A stretch of 9,854 bases of DNA from Rickettsia typhi. GTDB taxonomy: Bacteria > Pseudomonadota > Alphaproteobacteria > Rickettsiales > Rickettsiaceae. Location of the stretch: positions 1 to 9,854 of the forward strand of contig CAMCXV010000039.1 in assembly GCA_945883665.1 (NCBI GenBank), written 5' to 3'. The translations under genes and the position numbers were made by a program. A model generated the notes under the pieces. It was not told the origin of the DNA and made no database searches. It worked only from the letters and a program-made list of their open reading frames with translations. Of this stretch, positions 1-4,852 are shown piece after piece. Numbering within the stretch: position 1 is the first letter of the stretch; every line of letters starts with the position of its first letter.

Positions 1-86
1 ACATAAGGTTTAGAGCGATGAATTTTATAATAATTAAGAAATTCAAATTCTTTGAACTTTTCCGATACCTTTACTGATCTACTCAT
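1..86 (-). CDS. Possible 5' end of a transposase-like gene, truncated by window edge
   Basis: Reading the minus strand from an ATG at 86, the frame stays open to the window edge (28 full codons), beginning MSRSVKVSEKFKEFEFLNYY. There are too few residues to assign a family securely. The style of the first residues (a charged 'VKVSEKFKEFEFLNYY...' start) is reminiscent of the N-termini of IS630-type transposases, which continue into a helix-turn-helix, but that part lies outside the window. The bases just upstream on the minus strand (about 121 to 87) include a short GC-richer block, TTGTAGGGGCGATCTG, unlike its AT-rich surroundings. An insertion-sequence end could look like this. What is seen is only the open frame; the transposase idea is inference, and a chance ORF is not excluded. 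Confidence 0.25.
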   Translation of the reverse strand, partial: MSRSVKVSEKFKEFEFLNYYKIHRSKPY

Positions 87-121
87 AAATTATATCATAC
101 TATCAGATCGCCCCTACAATA

Positions 122-316
122 CTACTTATTTAAGGTGATTGGTATAATAGAATTTAAAACCGATTGTGTAAGCGCTTTTTTTTCTTCAAACAATAATTGT
201 GCTATTTCAAAAAAATGATCTGGATTTTCATCATTAGGTTGATCAGTATAAGGATTAACAAGTTTTTCAATAACTTTTGCATATGCAAATAGTTTTTCAT
301 TAATTAGGTTGATCAT
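122..316 (-). CDS. Small hypothetical protein, 64 aa
   Basis: A 64-residue minus-strand ORF that I do not recognise. It has no signal peptide, no clear membrane segment and no cysteines. The N-terminal third could form an amphipathic helix (residues about 1-20), followed by a polar, acidic turn rich in Asp, Asn and Pro (about 24-33) and a second helical stretch with alternating hydrophobic and charged residues (about 34-55). It starts at an ATG inside the 3' end of the 36-codon ORF at 300-410, overlapping it by 17 bases in a different frame. This fits either two coupled small genes or one gene split by a frameshift. Its stop lies within a few bases of the GC-richer block near 105-121 that may mark an insertion-sequence end, so its C-terminus may be truncated. 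Shine-Dalgarno support is weak. Confidence 0.4.
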   Translation of the reverse strand: MINLINEKLFAYAKVIEKLVNPYTDQPNDENPDHFFEIAQLLFEEKKALTQSVLNSIIPITLNK

Positions 317-410
317 TAGCTATGTCTCTATTTATTTCTTCCGTCACTGATTTTAAATTAGTGACACCCCATATTTCTTCAAGATTCGGCGTTATTGATT
401 TAGTTTTCAT
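300..410 (-). CDS. Very small hypothetical protein, 36 aa, overlapping the next ORF
   Basis: Minus-strand ATG at 410 opens a 36-codon frame, beginning MKTKSITPNLEEIWGV, that ends in TAA at 302-300. The composition is protein-like: charged, with one Trp and a spaced hydrophobic pattern. I recognise no family. It overlaps the start of the 64-aa ORF at 122-316 by 17 bases, so the two would be read from one message in different frames. A perfect TATAAT hexamer sits on the minus strand at 422-417, only six bases before the ATG, which would place transcription start at or very near the start codon. The alternative reading is that this and the next ORF are two halves of one frameshifted gene. Confidence is low because of the small size. 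Confidence 0.3.
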   Translation of the reverse strand: MKTKSITPNLEEIWGVTNLKSVTEEINRDIANDQPN

Positions 411-416
411 AAATTG

Positions 417-447
417 ATTATAATTAACTAATGATACTATATAACAA
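417..447 (-). promoter_or_regulatory. Candidate promoter for the minus-strand small ORFs
   Basis: On the minus strand TTGTTA (447-442) is followed after 19 bases by a perfect TATAAT (422-417). The downstream ATG at 410 lies about where transcription would start, so the message would be leaderless or nearly so. The region is so AT-rich that chance matches are common, and the spacer is long. Confidence 0.25.
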
Positions 448-520
448 CAAATAGCTTAAATAAATCTATGGTTGCTACAGAGCATCTGCCACAATCTTTA
501 GCGCGGCATTTTCAACCCTA

Positions 521-534
521 TTTATTATAATAAA
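521..534. repeat. 14-bp perfect AT palindrome
   Basis: TTTATTATAATAAA is its own reverse complement. It lies in the non-coding stretch 411-614, just upstream of the infA promoter candidate. It could be an operator-like site or simply a product of AT richness. The rest of 411-614 holds no convincing gene; a GC-richer patch at about 475-516 reads on the minus strand as a 13-codon tail, which is too short to call. Confidence 0.25.
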
Positions 535-553
535 TCTTTTTGGTATTAATTTG

Positions 554-582
554 TTGTGTTAAATGGGAATATTTGGTATAGT
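554..582 (+). promoter_or_regulatory. Candidate sigma70-type promoter of infA
   Basis: TTGTGT (554-559) and TATAGT (577-582) are separated by exactly 17 bases. Transcription would start near 589, giving a leader of roughly 25 bases before the infA ATG at 615. The hexamers match the consensus at four and five positions. Confidence 0.5.
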
Positions 583-614
583 GGCGACTCAATTAACTCA
601 ATCTTGGAATAACA

Positions 615-833
615 ATGGCAAAAGAAGAGCTTCTCCAATTTGATGGTGAAGTATTAGAGCTTCTACCAAACGCTCATTTTAGAGTGGTTCTTGAAAATGG
701 ACATCAAATTATAGCTCATACCTCTGGTAAAATGCGTAAAAACCGTATTCGTATTTTGGCTGGCGATAAAGTTAAAGTAGAGATGACACCTTATGATTTG
801 ACAAAAGGTAGAGTTATACATCGTAGCTCATAA
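615..833 (+). CDS. infA: Translation initiation factor IF-1
   Basis: A 72-residue protein, the same length as typical bacterial IF-1. It begins [20 protein letters not shown] and continues with the S1/OB-fold signature of the family: the FRV..ENGH segment (about 22-30), the [11 protein letters not shown] block (about 37-47, the basic face that contacts 16S rRNA), GDKVKVE (about 50-56) and the near-invariant [13 protein letters not shown] ending, here [15 protein letters not shown]-1 binds the ribosomal A site on the 30S subunit and assists IF-2 and IF-3 in initiation. The ATG is the conserved family start and has a modest GGA Shine-Dalgarno six bases upstream. The gene appears to be transcribed alone: a promoter candidate lies just before it, and a 222-bp gap with the next gene's own promoter follows. 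I see no convincing terminator after it. Confidence 0.97.
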   Translation: MAKEELLQFDGEVLELLPNAHFRVVLENGHQIIAHTSGKMRKNRIRILAGDKVKVEMTPYDLTKGRVIHRSS

Positions 834-997
834 ACCGGTCAAATTTGCGATATACCTATAAAACTAATTCATCATTTTCTGCTATTGCTAAGATTACTTC
901 TTAGTTAATTCATGTATTGATATTTCCACTAAAAATGATTCCGTAATGTATTTTCATAATTTAACTATTTAGTTATTAATTAAATATTTTTAACTAC

Positions 998-1027
998 TTG
1001 ACATAAGTGCTTGTTATTCAATATAAG
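998..1027 (+). promoter_or_regulatory. Strong candidate sigma70-type promoter of the guanylyltransferase gene
   Basis: A perfect TTGACA (998-1003) is followed after 18 bases by TATAAG (1022-1027; five of six consensus positions). An ATATAA in the alternative register gives a 17-base spacer. The start codon at 1056 lies about 22 bases beyond the expected transcription start. This is the best promoter match in the window. The 834-997 stretch before it is AT-rich and shows only a weak CTAAG/CTTAG dyad. Confidence 0.65.
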
Positions 1028-1055
1028 TAATGAAAACTAAAAGTATAGATAAGCA

Positions 1056-2093
1056 ATGAAAGTACAACCAGTTATATTAGCAGGTGGCAGCGGTTTTCGT
1101 TTATGGCCTTTGTCGCAAGAAGGAAAGCCAAAGCAGTTTTTAAAATATTTTGATAATTTAAGTTCATTTCAAAATTCAATAATTCGTAATAGTTATTTAG
1201 GCATACCTTTAATAGTAGCAAATATAATTCATCAAGATATCATTACTACACAGCTAAAAGAAATAAACGCTCAAGCTAAAATAATATTTGAATATGATCA
1301 AAAAAATACAGCAACATCTGCAATAGCTGCATCATACTATGCAAAACACCAAGGATTTGATACTATAATTCTTATTCCATCGGATCATCATGTAGATGAT
1401 CCAATAAATTATAGACATGTACTAAATAAGGCAATATCAGCTATTAAAAAATATAAATTTGTTACAATAGGAGTCGCGCCAACATATCCTAATAAAAATT
1501 TTGGGTATATTAAAACTGGTAAAAAAATCGATCAAGATCTTTATTTAGCAACTAAATTCATTGAAAAACCAGATAAAGAATTAGCCAAAAAATTGATTGA
1601 TTCATCAGAATATTTATGGAATTCCGGTATTTATTTTTTTGAAATAGATTATATTTTAGAACTTGCGAATAAATTTATTCCATTAATAAATAAAAAATTA
1701 TTAAATTCTTATAATGATGAGTTGATTTTTAATGATGTAATTAAATTAAATGAAGAGACGTATAAGGACCTTCCATCAGTATCTTTTGACAAAGCTATTT
1801 CCGAAAATTTGGAACAAATAGCATTGGTTAAAGCAACTTTCAAATGGAATGATCTTGGTACTTGGGAATCAATTTGGAATCTTGACAAAGATCATGAAAA
1901 TCAAAATAATATACAAGGTAAGGGTGAAGTAATTGTCCATAATGTAGAAGATTCTTATATTAATTCTGATGCAAAAAAAACTGTAGCTATTGATCTAAAA
2001 AATATAGTGATTGTTTTTAAAAATGGTGAACTTCTTGTAGCTGATAAGAAATCAACAGAAATAGTAAAACAATTAATTACAGATCTTGACTGA
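1056..2093 (+). CDS. manC: Mannose-1-phosphate guanylyltransferase, single-domain (GDP-mannose pyrophosphorylase)
   Basis: Predicted cytoplasmic enzyme making GDP-mannose from mannose 1-phosphate and GTP, a donor for surface polysaccharide synthesis. The 345 residues show the nucleotidyltransferase pattern in order: LAGGSGFRLWPLS with KPKQFL (8-29), an E..KNTA segment (79-86), IPSDHHVDD with the metal-binding-type Asp (107-115), FGYIKTG (149-155), FIEKP (168-172), LWNSGI (187-192), FDKAISE (244-250) and WNDLGTW (264-270). A short beta-rich tail ends with VKQLITDLD. The usual signature is GGSGTRLWPLS; here the Thr is Phe (residue 14). The protein lacks the C-terminal cupin isomerase domain of the ~470-residue bifunctional ManC/AlgA enzymes, so it is a short-form enzyme, not a truncation. 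Shine-Dalgarno is weak. No other polysaccharide gene is adjacent. The gene symbol is by function. Confidence 0.88.
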   Translation: MKVQPVILAGGSGFRLWPLSQEGKPKQFLKYFDNLSSFQNSIIRNSYLGIPLIVANIIHQDIITTQLKEINAQAKIIFEYDQKNTATSAIAASYYAKHQGFDTIILIPSDHHVDDPINYRHVLNKAISAIKKYKFVTIGVAPTYPNKNFGYIKTGKKIDQDLYLATKFIEKPDKELAKKLIDSSEYLWNSGIYFFEIDYILELANKFIPLINKKLLNSYNDELIFNDVIKLNEETYKDLPSVSFDKAISENLEQIALVKATFKWNDLGTWESIWNLDKDHENQNNIQGKGEVIVHNVEDSYINSDAKKTVAIDLKNIVIVFKNGELLVADKKSTEIVKQLITDLD

Positions 2094-2150
2094 GTAATAT
2101 TTCAATAATTATTGTCTAATTGGAAAGGTTTAAAAAACAAATTTAGACTA

Positions 2151-2180
2151 AGTATTTTTGTTGAAATGATCAAAAATACT
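2151..2180. repeat. Perfect 10-bp inverted repeat between manC and the Rpn gene
   Basis: AGTATTTTTG (2151-2160) and CAAAAATACT (2171-2180) are exact reverse complements around a 10-base loop. No T-run follows and the stem is AT-rich, so a classical intrinsic terminator is not clear. It could weakly end the manC message or mark an end of the Rpn-gene segment. Confidence 0.4.
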
Positions 2181-2184
2181 CTGG

Positions 2185-2222
2185 TAATAGCTGTTGAAAA
2201 CGGCTAGAATACAGCTAATAAT
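2185..2222 (+). promoter_or_regulatory. Candidate promoter of the Rpn gene, overlapped by a dyad (possible operator)
   Basis: TTGAAA (2194-2199) and TAATAA/AATAAT (2216-2222) are spaced 16-17 bases apart, placing transcription start about 15 bases before the ATG at 2244. The same bases carry an inverted repeat, TAATAGCTGT (2185-2194) and ACAGCTAATA (2211-2220), matching at 9 of 10 positions with a 16-base spacer. Its arms fall on the -35 edge and the -10. A repressor site or a hairpin could each explain it. Confidence 0.35.
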
Positions 2223-2243
2223 AAAGAGCATAATACAAATATA

Positions 2244-3173
2244 ATGACTAGAATTTCTCCAAAAGTTGACATTGCCTTCAAGAAGATCTTCGGAGTGGAA
2301 GATAATAAAGATTTACTTATATCTTTAATAAACTCGATTGTTGGCGAGGAAGATCAGGTTAAAGATGTCACGTTGCTTAATCCATATAATCCAAAAAGTT
2401 TTAAAAAAGATAAATTATCGATATTGGATGTTAAGGCCGAAGGGTTGGACGGCAAAAGATTTAATATTGAAATACAAATTAGCGACGAAGCAGATTACGA
2501 CAAAAGGGCTTTATATTACTGGGCGAAACTCTATACCGAGCAGCTACAAGTAGCGCAGGACTATTCTACCCTATCGAAGGCAATAGGAATTCATATACTT
2601 AATTTTACTTCTATCCCAGAGACAAAAAATTATCATAATATCTTTCATATCAAAGAAAAAAACACAGGTTTATTATATTTTAAAGATCTGGAATTACATA
2701 CTATTGAGCTAAATAAATTCACTCAAGATTCGAATGAAAAACTAACGGATATAATAGCTAAAATCAAAAATTCTCTTGATATGTGGATTACATTTTTAAC
2801 AAGAAATGATCTGTTAAATATTGATAACCTACCGAAAGAATTAAATGATAAAAGCATCAAGAAAGCTCTTGAAGTATTGCAAGTGATGAATTTTAATCCA
2901 GAAGAACGAGAATTTTACGAAGATCACCTAAAATGGCTTAGAATAGAAACGAATACACTCAAAAAAACGAGAGAAGAAGGGAGAGAAGAAGGTAGAAAAG
3001 AAGGAAGAGAAGAAGGCAGAGAAGAAGGTATTGTTATCGGAGAAACTAGAGGCATTGAAAAGGGCATTGAGAAAGTAGCAATGTCTATGTTAAAACTAGA
3101 TTTACCACTTGATTCAATTACCAAAGCTACTGGCTTATCTAAACAGCAAATAGATAAGCTAAAATTAATATGA
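2244..3173 (+). CDS. Rpn family recombination-promoting nuclease / PD-(D/E)XK 'transposase'
   Basis: A 309-residue protein of the family annotated as Rpn recombination-promoting nuclease or PD-(D/E)XK nuclease family transposase. Visible hallmarks are the N-terminal DIAFKKIFG block (9-17), then LDVKAEGLDGKRFNIEIQ (61-78). Asp62 and Glu76-x-Gln78 would be the PD-(D/E)XK active-site residues, with the usual Lys replaced by Gln as is common in this family, and YYWAKLYTEQL (91-101) follows. The middle is helical and charged. Residues 243-262 are five copies of a four-residue REEG-type repeat encoded by a 12-bp DNA repeat, followed by a Gly/Glu/Lys-rich, probably helical tail (263-285) and a small C-terminal helical domain ending KQQIDKLKLI. 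Rpn proteins of E. coli are DNA endonucleases that raise RecA-independent recombination; many copies per genome are common. The frame is intact, flanked by hairpins, and has a weak Shine-Dalgarno. Cellular role here is inferred. Confidence 0.85.
   Translation: MTRISPKVDIAFKKIFGVEDNKDLLISLINSIVGEEDQVKDVTLLNPYNPKSFKKDKLSILDVKAEGLDGKRFNIEIQISDEADYDKRALYYWAKLYTEQLQVAQDYSTLSKAIGIHILNFTSIPETKNYHNIFHIKEKNTGLLYFKDLELHTIELNKFTQDSNEKLTDIIAKIKNSLDMWITFLTRNDLLNIDNLPKELNDKSIKKALEVLQVMNFNPEEREFYEDHLKWLRIETNTLKKTREEGREEGRKEGREEGREEGIVIGETRGIEKGIEKVAMSMLKLDLPLDSITKATGLSKQQIDKLKLI
2970..3029 (+). repeat. Five 12-bp tandem repeats inside the Rpn gene
   Basis: Units beginning at 2970, 2982, 2994, 3006 and 3018 follow AGAGAAGAAGGN, with only one unit (2994) carrying an internal change (AGAAAAGAAGGA). 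The variable last base falls at the third position of a Gly codon, which is synonymous. Copy-number change in multiples of 12 keeps the frame and alters only the length of the REEG tail. Confidence 0.9.
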
Positions 3174-3289
3174 TTTATTATTACTAAATTGTTATCATTT
3201 TGAAGCTGATTTTAAAGATTAATAGATGGGTTTATTCTGATCTATCAGATCTTATTGACTTTTATATGAAGAAGTAATAGAACTATTAG

Positions 3290-3328
3290 GTATTTACAGC
3301 TATGTAAGTAAATACTGTTGCAAACAGT
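3290..3328. repeat. Two small hairpins in the tlc leader
   Basis: GTATTTAC (3290-3297) pairs with GTAAATAC (3308-3315), and ACTGTT (3314-3319) pairs with AACAGT (3323-3328) around a GCA loop, followed by TTTTATT. The second resembles a weak intrinsic terminator for the Rpn message or a leader structure 16 bases before the tlc ATG. Stems are short and AT-rich. No good promoter spacing was found for tlc; TTGACT at 3255-3260 is the only -35-like element. Confidence 0.3.
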
Positions 3329-3343
3329 TTTATTCACTCACAA

Positions 3344-4852
3344 ATGAATCATAAAAAAAAACAGTTTTTATCGAGTCTAAAAGAGGTTATTTGGCCAATT
3401 GAGCGATCAGAGTTAAAACTGTTCGTGCCAATGTCTTTAATGATGCTTTGTATATTATTTAATTTCGGCGCCTTGCGTTCGATTAAAGATGGTCTAGTAG
3501 TTCCTAATATCGGAGCAGAGGTAATTAGTTTTTTAAAATTATGGTTGGTTCTTCCATCTACGATAATTTTTACTTTGATCTATGTAAAACTGAGTAATAT
3601 GTTTGATTATGAGCATTTGTTTTATATCATAGTATCTTTTTTCTTAGGATTTTTTCTTGTTTTTACTTATATTTTATATCCTGATCAAGATTTTTATCAC
3701 CCAGATACTGAATATATAAAAAGATTGGTAGAACTTTATCCGCATTTCAAGTGGTTTATCTTGATGATGAGTAAGTGGAGTTATGCTCTGATGTATGTTT
3801 TTTGCGAATTATGGAGTGCTGTTGTAATCAATCTGCTTTTTTGGCAATACGCTAATAATATATTTGATACTAAATCAGCAAAAAGATTTTATCCTATTTT
3901 AGGTATGGTAGGTAATATAGGACTCATTATGGCTGGTACTGTATTAGTAACTTTTTCGGATGTACCGATAGATTTAGATGGTGAAATTTTAGATAAATAC
4001 GCAAGTCAGAATACTGATATGGTGCTACAGCCAATTATGGTCACTATAATTATTTCTGGCTTTTTGGCAATGATGCTTTATCGATATATTAATAAATATT
4101 TGATAAAAACTAAACAAGTTCAAAGTTTTTTGTCCAATAATAGCAATGATACGAGGACTAAATTATCTATCTCAGACAGTATAAAGCTAATTTTAAAATC
4201 AAAATATATTGGTCACATTGTTATTTTACTTTTATGCTATGGTCTTGCAATTAATATTCTTGAAGGTCCTTGGAAGGCAAGAGTAAGTGAGCTTTATCCC
4301 AACACTGTTGACTATATTAATTTTATGGGCAAGTTTAATATTTGGATGGGAGTATCTTGCGTTGTATTTGCATTAATTGGTAGTAATATATTAAGAAAGT
4401 TTAATTGGGTTGTTGCAGCTTTAATTACTCCCTTTATTCTTAGTTGTACTGGAATTATATTTTTTATTTTTGTTATTTATTCTAATGATATAGGATATTT
4501 AGGTGCTTTTAGCCCAATATATTTGGCAGTGGTGATAGGTGCTGTACAGAATATTTTAAGTAAATCAACAAAATATTCTTTATTTGATTCGACTAAAGAA
4601 ATGGCATATATTCCTCTTTCTCTTGAGCTTCGCACGAAGGGAAAAGCGGCGGTTGAGGTTGTAGGTTTGAAATTTGGCAAATCACTTGGTGCTTTTTCAC
4701 AGTCATTTATGTTTATTTTAATGCCTAGTGCTAGTTTTGATTCAGTCACCATATATTTAATGCTAATTTTTATATTAATCATAATTTTATGGGTATGGGA
4801 TATTAGAAAATTAGATCAAGAATATAATAAAATCAAAGGTGATAAAGAATGA
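3344..4852 (+). CDS. tlc: ATP/ADP translocase (Tlc/Npt nucleotide transporter)
   Basis: A 502-residue inner-membrane protein of the ADP,ATP carrier class used by obligate intracellular bacteria to exchange bacterial ADP for host ATP. Length matches rickettsial Tlc proteins (about 500). Family hallmarks are an amphipathic N-terminus (KEVIWPIERSELKLFVPMSL), RSIKDGLVV (45-53), FLKLWLVLPS (63-72), FFLGFFLVF followed by LYPDQDFYHP (111-120), KWSYALMYVFCELW, LLFWQYAN and a late block at about 414-453 starting FDSTKEMAYIPL. About 12 hydrophobic spans are visible. Rickettsia encode several paralogues: Tlc1 exchanges ATP/ADP, while others carry CTP, UTP, GTP or GDP. I cannot tell which this is, so the substrate is uncertain. 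Codons 4-6 form a run of nine A (3353-3361). The start has little Shine-Dalgarno. The stop overlaps the next ATG as ATGA, suggesting translational coupling. Confidence 0.95.
   Translation: MNHKKKQFLSSLKEVIWPIERSELKLFVPMSLMMLCILFNFGALRSIKDGLVVPNIGAEVISFLKLWLVLPSTIIFTLIYVKLSNMFDYEHLFYIIVSFFLGFFLVFTYILYPDQDFYHPDTEYIKRLVELYPHFKWFILMMSKWSYALMYVFCELWSAVVINLLFWQYANNIFDTKSAKRFYPILGMVGNIGLIMAGTVLVTFSDVPIDLDGEILDKYASQNTDMVLQPIMVTIIISGFLAMMLYRYINKYLIKTKQVQSFLSNNSNDTRTKLSISDSIKLILKSKYIGHIVILLLCYGLAINILEGPWKARVSELYPNTVDYINFMGKFNIWMGVSCVVFALIGSNILRKFNWVVAALITPFILSCTGIIFFIFVIYSNDIGYLGAFSPIYLAVVIGAVQNILSKSTKYSLFDSTKEMAYIPLSLELRTKGKAAVEVVGLKFGKSLGAFSQSFMFILMPSASFDSVTIYLMLIFILIIILWVWDIRKLDQEYNKIKGDKE

Noticed and set aside
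411..614. Search for tRNA or other RNA genes in the gap before infA
   Set aside because: No cloverleaf, CCA-type acceptor or TTCGA-like T-loop could be found on either strand.
2338..2553. 71-codon plus-strand ORF inside the Rpn gene
   Set aside because: It is in another frame of a gene with clear family motifs; its Lys/Arg-rich content mirrors the AT-rich coding strand.
2924..3124. Minus-strand ORF rich in Ser and Pro opposite the 12-bp repeats
   Set aside because: It is the antisense of the REEG repeat; the Pro/Ser periodicity is a mirror of the real repeat.
100..3251. Shared 10-mer CTATCAGATC at 100-109 and 3242-3251
   Set aside because: Dozens of shared 10-mers are expected by chance in 10 kb of AT-rich sequence; no longer similarity surrounds it.
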